Positions 54,175 through 62,489 of a stretch of DNA of 64,000 bases are shown one piece after another. The stretch is taken from assembly GCF_910592395.1 (NCBI RefSeq), contig NC_088309.1:28212599-28276598 (forward strand), written 5' to 3'. Every line of letters begins with the position of its first letter. The first letter of the stretch is position 1. The DNA is from Lineus longissimus (taxonomy: Eukaryota > Nemertea > Pilidiophora > Heteronemertea > Lineidae). Position numbers and translations under genes: made by a program. A model generated the notes under the pieces. The model had not been told where the DNA came from, made no database searches, and saw only the letters and a program-made list of their open reading frames with translations.

Positions 54175-57100
54175 ACGACGGACGACGGACGCCACGGTAT
54201 GGGATAAGCTCACCTCTGCTAAGAGGTGAGCTAAAAAAGATCGTTGGCGGAGGTGGCCCCATGGATGAAAAAGTATCAGGTAGGGAGAGACGGCTCTAGG
54301 AAAATTCGTCCCCGGAAAATTCGTCCCCGGAAAACTCGTCCCCGGAAAATTCGTCCCCTAGGAAAATTCGTCCCCAGAAAATTCGTCCCCGAGGAAAATT
54401 CGTCCCCGGATAATTCGTCCCCGAGGATAATTCGTCCCTGGAGAATTCGTCCCCGAGGATAATTCGTCCCCGAGGATAATTCGTCCCTGGAAAATTCGTC
54501 CCCGAGGAAAATTTCGTCCCCGGAAAATATGTCCCCTAGGATAATTCGTCCCTGGGAAATTCGTCCTCGAAGATAATTCGTCCCTGGAAAATTGAACAAA
54601 AGTTGAAAGTTTCTGACATTACTTTCTAGGAATAACTACTACTTACTACTTTCGACTTTTCTCATTCATTATATCTCTCTTTACCACTTAATACTACCCT
54701 ACTAGCTAGTTACCTACTCCACTCTTTTCATAGTAGGTAGGGGTGGGCAGGTGAAATAATTTTTTTTTTTTCAAATAAGTATTTTTACTGGTCAGAATGA
54801 AAGAAAAGCTCTAAACTCTTCAATAAAATATTTCGCCTGCCTAACTCTACCTACTATATAAATAGTGGGGTAGGTAACTAGCTAGTATGGTAGTAAAGAG
54901 AGATGTTACACTGAATGAGAAAAATCGAAAGTAGTAGTTATTACTACAGTCCATTCGACAAGACTTAAGAGTCTTAGAAAGTAAAGTCAGAAACTTTCAA
55001 CTTTGTAAAATATTCTGGGGACGAATTATCCTCGGGGACGAACTTTCCAGGGACAAATTATCCTCGGGGACAAATTTTCCGGGGACGAATTATCCTCGGG
55101 GACGAATTATCCTCGGGGACGAATTTTCCGGGGACGAATTTTCCTTGGGGACGAATTATCCGGGGACGAATTTGCGGGGACGAATTTTCCGGGGACGAAT
55201 TATCCGGGGACGAATTTTCCTGTAACCGGGAGAGACAAAGATGGGAGAACGCTCCACTGTCATTTGCGTCTTCAACTTGAATGACGGTCAATGCAAATCT
55301 TGGTGACGCAGTCACGAGGATGACTTAAAACTTAAACTAAAGGCAAGCTCAGTCAACATTTGGAAGCAAGGCCTGACAAAAAGACAAACATTTGAAAAAA
55401 AGTTAACCCTACATTGGGTTCCAAGAGATTTAGAGTCTTCTGTTCAAAGAAAAAACGAAAGTAAAAGTGGAATGAGTAACATTTTTCTTACTCGCCACAT
55501 AAATGAAAGGGTCGAGACGGCTTTTTACTATTGAGTAAAGTGACCAGGAAAACCTTTAAATGTCACAGCCATTACCCAAACCTGCTGTTTCAGGTCTGGG
55601 AAATAACCTGGCATGCCTGGCAGACATCGATGTGCAAGTTGAAACGAACTGAACACAACACATAGCTATCGTTTTCGCTTTAATTTTCAGAACCAAACTG
55701 CAACACGCTTAAAATTGAACCATCATTTCGCTGCATCTATTAGCTCCACAAGCTTCCCAATCAACACGCCATTTCCATGAAATGCAATCTGAGAACAGGT
55801 TGTTGAGAAGGTGAGCGTTGGCTCTATAAGTGGCCGCATCACCTCATACATGCAGCAGTCCAACTATCGCACAGGTGATTAAGCCCTAGACAACAACTAA
55901 AGGTTCAGGGCAACATAAACTAAGTGTGCATTCATCAATAAGTGATCCCAGTACCAAACTGCCAGCAATGTATCTGAGATAGATAATAGGTAAGGTAATA
56001 GGTAATGATAGCATCATCTGAGAGTGATATGCTCTCCCAAGATATTGGATTGATGTAATTATTTAGTCTGTGTAGGATATTTTTAAAACTTAAGGTGGAA
56101 ACTACAATACAATCATCGCAGTTAAAGCTGACATTTAAAACTTAATTTGCATCACTTTTCCTTGCTACAGTTTAGTTAATACCAAAAAGCATCATTTTCG
56201 AAGCAATATTTTGAAACCTGTCTACTTTCCCCTCCGGTACACTGACATGAGTGACACTGGACTGAAGGATGCCGAAAGCAGGATGGCAAATCAAGTTTTT
56301 CATGGTCTCTGTGGTGGTGTGGCCAGAATTTCTCTGAGTTTGAACTTGTAATGAATATTCCCAAATAATCTCTCCCTGTAACTGAACATGACAGAACCTC
56401 TTCGTCAGCAGTAATGTTCCACTTGCAACATTCATGAAATTACACCCCGAGCTCTCAGCACCCTAAACAATTGAGTACAGAACCCCGAGCTCTCAGCACC
56501 CCAAACAATGGAGTACAGTACCCCGAGCTCTCAGCACCCCAAACAATGGAGTACAGTACCCCGAGCTCTCAGCACCCTAAACAATTGAGTACAGAACCCC
56601 GAGCTCTCAGCACCCCAAACAATGGAGTACAGTACCCCGAGCTCTCAGCACCCCAAACAATGGAGTACAGTACCCCGAGCTCTCAGCACCCTAAACAATT
56701 GAGTACAGAACCCCGAGCTCTCAGCACCCCAAACAATGGAGTACAATACCCCGAGCTCTCAGCACCCTAAACAATTGAGTACAGTACCCCGAGCTCTCAG
56801 CACCCCAAACAATGTACAGTAATCAACTAATTCATGATTAGTATGAAAGAGAGGAGAATCACTCATCTGAAATGCTATCAAGGTAATACATGTAAGCCAG
56901 CAACAAAGAATGTGTGGAGAGTGCATTTTTGTGTCGAGGAAACGAGAAACAGCTTCCGCCATTTCCTATAGAGCCAATCTAGTAAACTCAATCAGACAAT
57001 AAACAGTGCATTAGAAAACACACTTGTGGAAATGACGGTGTTCACACGCTATGCTAGAATTGGCATACAAATGGATTAAGCAGAGACTGTAACAACATTA

Positions 57101-59374
57101 ACCAAATGAGGGCATTGTCTCGTGACCATTTCATAAATTCTGAACTAAACTACATCACTTTTGAATTTCAACATCAGGAACTACATGTACTACTTTCCAA
57201 TGCCCTTAGGTTGTCACCTCCCAGAAGTGCCACCGTCTCAGTTTCAGCCACTGATACCATACACAACTAGCATTCCAGCTAGCCTAATGATACCAACAAC
57301 CATTGCCAAGTATAAACTACTTCTTACCGCCAACTCATAAAGTTGAGGCAGTGTTTACAGAACAAACAGGCTACTCTTGCCTCAAGACTTGCAATATGCT
57401 CTGTTACAAGCCTAGCCATTGCTTTGGCATTTATAGATTACAAATACAAGATACAATATAACTATGTGCTAAGTTGAATATTGTCAATGTCATAATAGCC
57501 TAGTAATAGTAAAGACTGCCAAACTCAGGCCCCCCCTCCCCTAGCCCCAGAGGTCTGGCTGCAGCCAGCTTCATGCTTGCATTATCACCAGTATTTTGCA
57601 ATGGTTAACAAATCCATAGATCACGATTGCTGTTGAAAAACTACAAAAGACCCACATTCCACCAGCCATCTGTCACAAGAGACTCATATAACACAATACA
57701 AAGTACAGTCTAAGTAATCAATTTATCAAATTGATTTATACTGGTAATGCAAGTATGGTGAGTTTTTTATGTGACAATGCAGGCAGCAGGTCAACTATGT
57801 ACACGCCATGGTATTTGTGTAACCACAGCCTGCAAAGTCAATAACAAACAGCCTTCTCAGTAAAATTCTCCTTCCTAACCATGCCAGACAGACATCTGGA
57901 TTCCACCTCAGAATTTGACTGAAACAAGGAGATTCAGAATGAGGGTTTTTTCACATGGTTAAAAATGACCATCGAGGAGATTATGGCCTGAAGAAAGAAG
58001 TCAAGTACCCCATGCAACAGACAATAAGCTGAAATGAAATGAATTCAAATTCAAATCATACATGCATATATTATCACAACCTATGGCGCAAGGAGTTTAC
58101 AAAGTGACAAATAAGTTGACAGCTGGTCAGAAAAAAAAACGTTTCACTTTTCCGACAAGCATTGTGCACGGTAAAACTGACTGGTACTGTCTTATTACTG
58201 CCATCCTTCAATTTCAACCACTGACATTCTTCAACATGCAACCCAGCATCAAACGAACTGAACAGGTCGCGCAGTCATCAGCATGCTACAGTCGGTTTGA
58301 GAACAGATGCTGCCTCAAGCAAAATGCTGCAGACATGCTCAGACAGTGTCAGATGTATGACCAACTTTATGACAGAGTAGAATAGAGGAGTAGACTATAC
58401 AAGAACAAAATACAAACCTACTCCAATGAAAATCAATGAGTATTCGGCCTACGAGTCCAATGATGTTCACATAAACATAACTTATCCACTTAAAATGAAC
58501 TATGACAGACGAGACAACGTCTCCATGCTAAAAATAGTCCAATTATCGGATTTGACTGAGTCACTTCATTTACGACACCAGATTAAGGTTGAACAGACTA
58601 TGACATAGAGGGCAGCACGAGTAACCCAAAGTTGACTGCAACATAGAGGGCAGCACATCCACCCAAGTGGCCAGTTATGTTGCTTCCAAGGTACAAGAAT
58701 TGTGCACTCAGGGATGTAATGATTCAGTGGTCATTCGTCAGACACAGAGCTTAAAAATATATACTATAAGATAGTTTCTTTTTTCAAAATGCAAAATTGC
58801 AACAAAATTGACTGATCGTACCTCATGTAACTAATCTATCCTAAAAAACTAGACGAAAGGGCAATCTATATCTCACAGAAACCACTGAAAACCAAACATG
58901 TCAAGCATACTTCATGCAATACAAACAAATCATGTTCAATAGCTTCTTTTATCCATCACAGATATCCTAATTTCCTTTCCCAGCACACCTACATATATAC
59001 ATACATCCTTCAATCGCACAATAGAACAATTTGTAGCCCATTCTAGAATGTATGATTACAAATTCGAGTAAAATTCAAACACCACTTACCGCATCTCCAT
59101 GTTTTCTTGGGGATTCTGATGAAGTGCCAGGACTCGGTTCACCAGGATTAGAAGTGAAAGAAACTAACGGCGGCTCTGTGACAACAGAAGCATTTCCTAG
59201 TTTTTCACCACATCCGCCTGGAGGGGGATCAACAACGGCTTTCGTCTTTGTCAAGTTGGCCGATACATCAACTCCACAAGTCAACTGGGTGTCACTATCA
59301 GTGTTCTGGGCCACCCCTTGGAGAATTGCTCCAAGCTGGCCGACAGAATCACCTGATCTGGGCTCCATGTCCAT
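21234..59374 (-). CDS. ASH1L: ASH1L histone H3K36 methyltransferase, full-length model, 15 coding exons
   Basis: Trithorax-group methyltransferase that mono/dimethylates H3K36 and counters Polycomb repression. Exons on the - strand: 59374-59090, 34287-30174, 29554-27889, 27611-27341, 27093-27045, 25810-25693, 25505-25351, 24888-24690, 24463-23945, 23783-23631, 23447-23155, 22926-22823, 22647-22334, 22107-21765, 21599-21234. All phases agree; the sum is 8949 nt, 2982 residues (human 2969). Order: AT-hooks in the N-terminal half (~95-2020), the conserved KKYQKAG...PIHVGKY block, AWS (~2138-2200), SET (~2205-2320) and post-SET, bromodomain (~2485-2575), PHD (~2610-2660), BAH (~2680-2830), and a C-terminal LDR-type [16 protein letters not shown]. 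The first exon ([10 protein letters not shown]...) joins the large exon in phase 0 across 24.8 kb; that link is the weakest part of the model, because its sequence is not conserved. The rest is firm. Confidence 0.92.
21765..23783 (-). CDS. ASH1L: ASH1L bromodomain, PHD finger and BAH exons
   Basis: Exons 23783-23631 and 23447-23155 encode the bromodomain ([48 protein letters not shown]). Exons 22926-22823 and 22647-22334 encode the PHD finger ([39 protein letters not shown]) and the start of the BAH; 22107-21765 completes the BAH ([50 protein letters not shown]). The domain order bromo-PHD-BAH after SET is diagnostic of ASH1L. The bromodomain's acetyl-lysine Asn position reads VEVYCG rather than the canonical N-containing loop; human ASH1L also departs from consensus here. 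Confidence 0.93.
23945..25810 (-). CDS. ASH1L: ASH1L AWS-SET-postSET catalytic exons
   Basis: Exons 25810-25693 and 25505-25351 encode the Cys-rich AWS zinc module (CNC...[32 protein letters not shown]); 24888-24690 encodes the SET core ([32 protein letters not shown]); 24463-23945 begins [16 protein letters not shown], continues ELSYDYNF and the post-[13 protein letters not shown]. The NHSC and YDYNF motifs that build the SAM and lysine channel are intact, so the enzyme should be active. The exon at 24463 also holds a basic tail and KPMSNRER-like [13 protein letters not shown], which is ASH1L-specific. Confidence 0.93.
24963..25223. mobile_element. 261-bp MITE with perfect 29-bp TIRs, 6-bp TSD and internal tandem duplication
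   Basis: TIRs 24963-24991 and 25195-25223 are perfect inverted copies (TATGGGCGGTTATTACCGCA...). CACGTC directly flanks both sides (24957-24962, 25224-25229). Inside, 24966-25047 is followed by what looks like an identical copy at 25048-25129 (82-bp period), so the left TIR core is present twice. It lies in the intron between two SET-region exons of ASH1L. Confidence 0.8.
27889..29554 (-). CDS. ASH1L: ASH1L second large exon with further AT-hooks
   Basis: A 1666-nt exon (phase 1 in, phase 2 out), residues ~1467-2021. It contains [24 protein letters not shown] and [17 protein letters not shown], so the protein as a whole carries about seven AT-hook-like motifs. A Ser/Thr/Glu/Asp-rich middle and a strongly basic end ([14 protein letters not shown]...KKKRRK, a likely nuclear-localisation signal) are seen. 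It leads directly into the exon with [14 protein letters not shown], a block conserved in all ASH1L proteins just before the AWS domain. Confidence 0.9.
30174..34287 (-). CDS. ASH1L: ASH1L giant internal exon with AT-hooks and an SPK-rich repeat
   Basis: A single 4114-nt exon (phase 0 in, phase 1 out) encoding residues ~96-1466, mostly disordered and Lys/Ser/Pro-rich. AT-hook cores (RGRP, PGRP, VGRP) occur in [25 protein letters not shown] and [10 protein letters not shown], so it should bind the minor groove of AT-rich DNA. Around + strand 31620-31840 it encodes a run of degenerate 8-11-residue units built on VSPK (for example [22 protein letters not shown]), unlike the GLVxKD repeats of vertebrate ASH1L. 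The exon matches the single large N-terminal exon of vertebrate ASH1L. The acceptor (cag before GTTCTTAG) is good; reading on upstream of it to 34509 is intron read-through. Confidence 0.9.
39331..47199 (-). other. Candidate nested gene or alternative exons (4 phase-compatible exons)
   Basis: On the - strand: 47199-47172 ([12 protein letters not shown]), 45812-45732 ([19 protein letters not shown]...), 41733-41562 (contains [19 protein letters not shown] and [15 protein letters not shown]) and 39404-39331 ([19 protein letters not shown]). Donors are GTAAGT, GTGAGT, GTAAGC and GTGAGT; the phases 1/1, 1/1, 2/2 agree, and the segments are richer in CpG than the surrounding intron. The acceptor of the third is poorly defined. 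Possible terminal exons at 37598-37555 and 37487-37448 (stop, followed by ATTAAA at 37403-37408) do not connect in phase. I recognise no domain, and open frames this short can arise by chance. Confidence 0.25.
46612..46633. repeat. Poly-C tract followed by (CA)n
   Basis: A run of about a dozen C followed by a short (AC)n tract. Simple-sequence repeat within the ASH1L intron; a similar poly-C run occurs at ~61313-61327. Confidence 0.8.
52058..52672. mobile_element. 615-bp non-autonomous TIR element with TAT target duplication
   Basis: The ends are inverted copies over ~28 bp (AGGCCTTTTTACACGGTGCT.. and AGGCGTTTTTACACGGTGCG..), flanked on both sides by TAT (52055-52057 and 52673-52675). The subterminal parts are GC/CpG-rich and contain repeated 'ttcgcttttacacg' words (near 52134, 52477 and 52589) and 'ggttcaggacgg' words in inverted orientation, so the element folds well beyond its TIRs. 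The middle (52250-52440) has short open frames but no recognisable transposase. A 3-bp duplication suggests a PIF/Harbinger-type relative. Confidence 0.75.
53110..54238. repeat. Dispersed repeat with ~300-bp tandem units, (GAC)n tract and terminal hairpin
   Basis: A 'gacctctgtgaccttga..aggtcaaat' block recurs at 53242, 53559 and 53860 (periods 317 and 301), each followed by related text ('gtggcaatcgggcaag', 'ccccctggtggccaa', 'aaacttcggt..ctgagatcacctga'). A GAC-rich tract (~54133-54190) follows, then 'cggtatgggataagct' and a perfect 11-bp hairpin (54207-54217 with 54222-54232, loop GCTA). The GAC tract plus hairpin tail resembles dispersed elements widely seen in marine invertebrate genomes; the 5' boundary is uncertain. 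Confidence 0.6.
54292..55227. mobile_element. TU-like foldback transposon: ~936-bp near-palindrome with 15-bp tandem outer repeats
   Basis: Left outer domain (to ~54593) is an array of GGAAAATTCGTCCCC units (15 bp, with 1-3-bp variation such as CGAGGATAATTCGTCCC); right outer domain (~55015-55220) is the same array inverted. Non-repetitive inner arms follow (~54594-54760 and ~54845-55010) that are inverted copies of each other ('gttgaaagtttctgac', 'actagctagttacctac', 'tagtaggtag'), leaving a loop of about 65 bp. The right inner arm has an extra ~35 bp. Termini GGCTCTAGG and GGTTACAGG (inverted) are flanked by a 9-bp direct repeat GGGAGAGAC (54283-54291, 55228-55236). This is the architecture described for sea-urchin TU elements. 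No coding capacity. Confidence 0.85.
56445..56821. repeat. 38-bp minisatellite with ABB higher-order structure
   Basis: About ten tandem units of 38 bp starting CCCCGAGCTCTCAGCACC. Two variants alternate: A ends ..CTAAACAATTGAGTACAGAA and B ends ..CCAAACAATGGAGTACAGTA (differences spread along the unit). The order is A B B A B B A B' A' B(truncated), so the effective period is 114 bp. The long frame through it exists only because 38 is not divisible by three and the unit has no stop in that frame; it is not a gene. Confidence 0.85.
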
Positions 59375-59425
59375 TGTGTATCTGCTACACCTTCATGAAG
59401 AACAGATCTTTGACCTGAGGAATAA

Positions 59426-59452
59426 TTAGCTTCGCTGAGGGAACACTTCCAT
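59426..59452 (-). other. Short upstream ORF in the probable ASH1L 5' UTR
   Basis: A good 3' splice site on the - strand (..TTTTTCAG, exon starting at 59455) suggests that the ASH1L first coding exon begins there. Three nt into it is ATG followed by seven sense codons and TAA (MEVFPQRS), ending 51 nt before the ASH1L ATG at 59374, which itself has A at -3 and G at +4. If the splice site is right, this uORF would dampen translation. Confidence 0.35.
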
Positions 59453-59852
59453 TACCTGAAAAATGAAAAACATTGATTCAGCTACACTTATAGATCTCGC
59501 AATGACGTGTACATGTACACATTGTGGCATCATCATCACCACACATCCCAATAATTTCCATGTCTGTGTCATGATGTTCACCTGCACATCATTATCAACA
59601 TCAATTATAAGCAGTCGAGTGGACATCGATATGGACCATAACTTAATTTGTCATTACATAATGATGTTTGTAAATTGTAAGCAATGCACCAGTCCAGGCT
59701 GGTGCGGTCCAGCAGTAATGGAGCACATAGCATGGCCATGGGGGGAAATGAGGGAGCCAGTGCAAAACATTTTTCATCATCCATGGCATATGCAATTGGC
59801 ATTGTCCTTATTCATTTTCACTTGACTTCAGACTTGTCCTTATGCATGCTTA

Positions 59853-60306
59853 CCAGTTGAAACATCCTCATGCCAAAACGTCCTCATGACCAAAACGTCA
59901 TTGTGTATACCAAAACCAGACTGGTTACTCTAATTGGAAAGTATATACGAGTCGATTGACCACTCCTGTCATAAACCCAACAAAAGTTTCCCCATGCTAA
60001 TATTGCTATGCAGGAAACAATTAGAATTATCCTCAGTCTAGAATCCGAGAGTTTTTGAAAGGTATAATACTATTAATAGTGACCAATTTCAGTATTGTTG
60101 AAAGAGCAAGGACGTTATAAACCTTCCTAGGGCTAGGCGATAAAACACCCTGAAGCCGGCGGCTGAAGGTTGACCTTGCACCTCAGACTCAGTCAGTCAG
60201 GTAGGCCTACCCATGCAGACTCCCCAAGTGTCCAAGGCACCAAGCAAGCACCTGGCCTTCCTCATTTGAAAGCGAGGACGTTTTGGCGTGGGGACGTTTT
60301 GACTGG
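59853..60306. mobile_element. ~454-bp element with repeat-built inverted termini
   Basis: The left end contains about three 16-bp units of the type GCCAAAACGTCCTCAT (59853-59900); the right end carries the same units inverted (~60272-60306). Over ~31 bp (CCAGTTGAAACATCC.. against CCAGTCAAAACGTCC..) the two ends pair with few mismatches. No clear target duplication. The interior is non-coding. It sits between the inferred ASH1L 5' exon and the TU-like element at 60895. Confidence 0.6.
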
Positions 60307-60599
60307 ATACCTGTCATGCCTGTAGGCCTCGCCTAGGCCCTATGGCATGTATGGCTATGATTATGAATCATTGAATGGATGGCTTTTTTGTCTGCTTTAT
60401 ATCACAGTCACATTTATCATATTTATCGAGCCACATGGGAATGCTATGCATCTGAAATGGTATTATTTAAAAAGAGGTGAAAAACACACCTATAAACAAC
60501 GTTTATCTGGAGACAGAAATTGAATCAAGAACTGATTTTCAATGAAAAATATCGCAAGAAACTGAAATGTTCAGCAAAAACTCGTTTTGTTGAAGCACA

Positions 60600-60615
60600 A
60601 CAAAATGGCGGGCAC
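60600..60615. promoter_or_regulatory. AAAATGGCGGG (YY1-like) motif in the ASH1L-DAP3 divergent interval
   Basis: A CAAAATGGCGGGCAC motif lies ~1.2 kb upstream of the ASH1L start on its 5' side. AANATGGCG motifs are typical of core promoters and 5' ends of housekeeping genes, so this may mark the ASH1L transcription start. No TATA box seen. Weak, positional evidence only. Confidence 0.25.
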
Positions 60616-61496
60616 TTGTTGAAATCCGACAGGCATATCAACAAATAATTTTTTTCCCCGGGTTTTCGACAAAGATACATTTCATTCGTCCATTATTCGA
60701 AACAAGCTCAATATGCAAGCTAAACTCACCAGAACGGGAGCTCTATTTAACGTAAAAGTTATTTTTCTAAGTCATTTTTTAATTGAAATGCTGGAGATGA
60801 GGAGTTGTTATTCTATCAAATCCCCTTCGTTTATCTTGTTGATAAATGTAATGCCAATCTTGACACTAGAGGCGCTGATTTCGTTAATTTGTTCTTTCGC
60901 CTCCTAACCTTTTCGCCCCCAGTCGTTTCGCTCCAAATCGAAGTCGTTTCGTCAAAAGAATCATTTAATTTATGAAGACAATGTCACTTTTCAAATCTAG
61001 ATACATGAGAAATTTCTTTGATATATCTACAATGACATCTTCTCTGATATACTTCTAAATATCATACAATAGAAGAGGCATCATTACCAGAAAATATCAA
61101 AATGTCTAAAATGTTCAAAAGGTTTTTGAACCCAACTCCTATTCGAACCTGGACCTCGTTTATCTTGGACCATCACACTTGTTCCCCCAAGTGGTGTCTC
61201 ACTGCTTGTAGTAATTTGGGTCATATTTTCCCTAAACAGCTTCTCTTCATTGGGTTACTGCTCTAAGGGTTCTGCAACTCTTTATGCAGCGGTCAATTAC
61301 ATTACTCTGAACCCCCCCCCCCCCCCCATTTCTAGGGGTCGACACTGATGCGACGCCGCATCTGCGTCGAATCCTGAGGTTTCCAAAACATCCCTAGCGT
61401 TGAATTCCTGACGAACTGAGTAAAAATCAGCGTCGAATTTCGTCGAATGTCTGAAAAGATGATCTTTGGTGAATTCCTGCGTACGGGACGCGAGAG

Positions 61497-61770
61497 TTTT
61501 TTTACAGGTAGGTTCGTACCATTGTGTACATTGACAGCCAATCAGAGCTCAGTAACTTCACCTGACGTCATCAAGTAAGAAACGCACGTGTTGTTAGTCA
61601 GTAAACAAGATCAGCGATGCACATTGACAAATGGTGCGAGTTCGAATCTCGGAAGGACCCAAAAAATTATGTACTCTTTGTTTTTATAGCTTTATTTTTC
61701 ATTTACTTAATTATTTTAATAATAAATTAAATGTACAGAATGGGTACGAACCTACATGTAAAAAAAATCG
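61497..61770. repeat. Nested imperfect inverted repeat around a tRNA-like segment
   Basis: 61497-61526 (TTTTTTTACAGGTAGGTTCG..) is inverted at ~61741-61770 (..CGAACCTACATGTAAAAAA), about 27 of 30 positions agreeing. Between them, at ~61634-61660, is GTGCGAGTTCGAATCTCGG, which folds as a tRNA T arm with a B-box-like core. Upstream cloverleaf elements are missing, so this is a decayed tRNA-derived sequence at best. Confidence 0.4.
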
Positions 61771-62289
61771 CCGCCAGTACGTCCTCCAAGCTGATATTGC
61801 CGTACGACGACACTCATCTTCTCTGGTTCTGCCATCTGAGCTAAGAAAACGGAACTAGGCAATTACTAAAAATTAAAAATATCGCCCGTTTTTAGGGCGG
61901 GGGACGATTTACAGCTGGAACCCCTGAACCAGCTCCCTCAGATCCGTCATTCATCAAGTCAAAGCAAGCATGAACCTGGTTTAATCTGTGGTTTATCTTA
62001 TGCTTCAAATAACGCTGTTCTCAGATCTCCAGCTGTTCTTTCTTGTGACATGCCTGATGCTATTCCTGGTGATGAAATATATGTATTAGTAATGTATGAA
62101 GTATATTTCTGGTGTGTTCGCTGTTTTTGTTGCAATAAATCATACAAATCCTGAAAATCGATGCTTGTATCATTTTGTGCTTGTTACTTAAATTTGAAGC
62201 ATACAGTATAAAAAATGTTAAAAATACATGTTAAAAAATTATCCGTGCATGATTTATGATATAAATGAAACCAAAAAAAGAAAAAGAAA

Positions 62290-62365
62290 AAATATCCCAA
62301 TGGCGGAGTCGAACCCACGCCAAACAGAAATGCCAAAGGATGCCTCCAGATCGCTGAAGAAGTGT
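62290..62365 (-). pseudogene. tRNA-like relic (Leu/Ser-type) or tRNA-derived SINE head
   Basis: On the - strand a segment reads ..GGCGTGGGTTCGACTCCGCC.. followed by a T-rich run, similar to the T arm of tRNA-Leu. A possible 5-bp anticodon stem (CTTCA with TGGAG) precedes a long variable region. The T stem has mismatches and no convincing D arm or acceptor stem is present, so it is not called as a functional tRNA. Confidence 0.25.
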
Positions 62366-62489
62366 ACCGGGGTACTATCTCACTCAATCCAAATGTCCCG
62401 GGGTACTAGCTCACTCTAAATGTCCCAGGGAGCGAAACGACTTCGATTTGGAGCGAAATGACTGGGGGCGAAAACGTCAGGAAGCGAAA

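Larger units (their letters stand above)
34288..59089. other. 24.8-kb first intron of ASH1L
   Basis: No known gene is recognisable in this intron. It contains the repeats listed separately between 52058 and 56821, a poly-C/(CA) tract near 46612-46633, and a chain of weak candidate - strand exons (47199 to 39331). Stretches 34300-37400, 42100-45700, 47200-52050 and 56830-59080 show only AT-rich unique-looking sequence and short frames that I cannot support as genes. Long first introns are usual for ASH1L. Confidence 0.5.
60895..62489. mobile_element. ~1.6-kb element with 57-bp TIRs built from a ~15-bp TTTCGC motif
   Basis: Left 60895-60951 and right 62433-62489 are inverted copies: the inner 42 bp (TTTTCGCCCCCAGTC.., ..CTCCAAATCGAAGTCG..) differ at about one position, the outer part at a few. 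TTTCGC recurs within each TIR at 60895, 60911, 60926 and (TTTCGT) 60947, a short-period substructure like that of TU elements. The interior has no recognised transposase; it holds a poly-C run, tRNA-like relics and a nested inverted repeat (61497-61770). No target duplication recognised. Confidence 0.7.

Noticed and set aside
54276-55315. Arg/Pro/Lys-rich and Gly/Arg-rich repetitive open frames on both strands
   Set aside because: They lie wholly inside the 15-bp tandem arrays of the foldback element.
56471-56770. 99-codon open frame with a 38-residue repeat (Ser/Pro/Gln-rich)
   Set aside because: It is only the 38-bp minisatellite read through; no splice sites, homology or flanking coding sequence.
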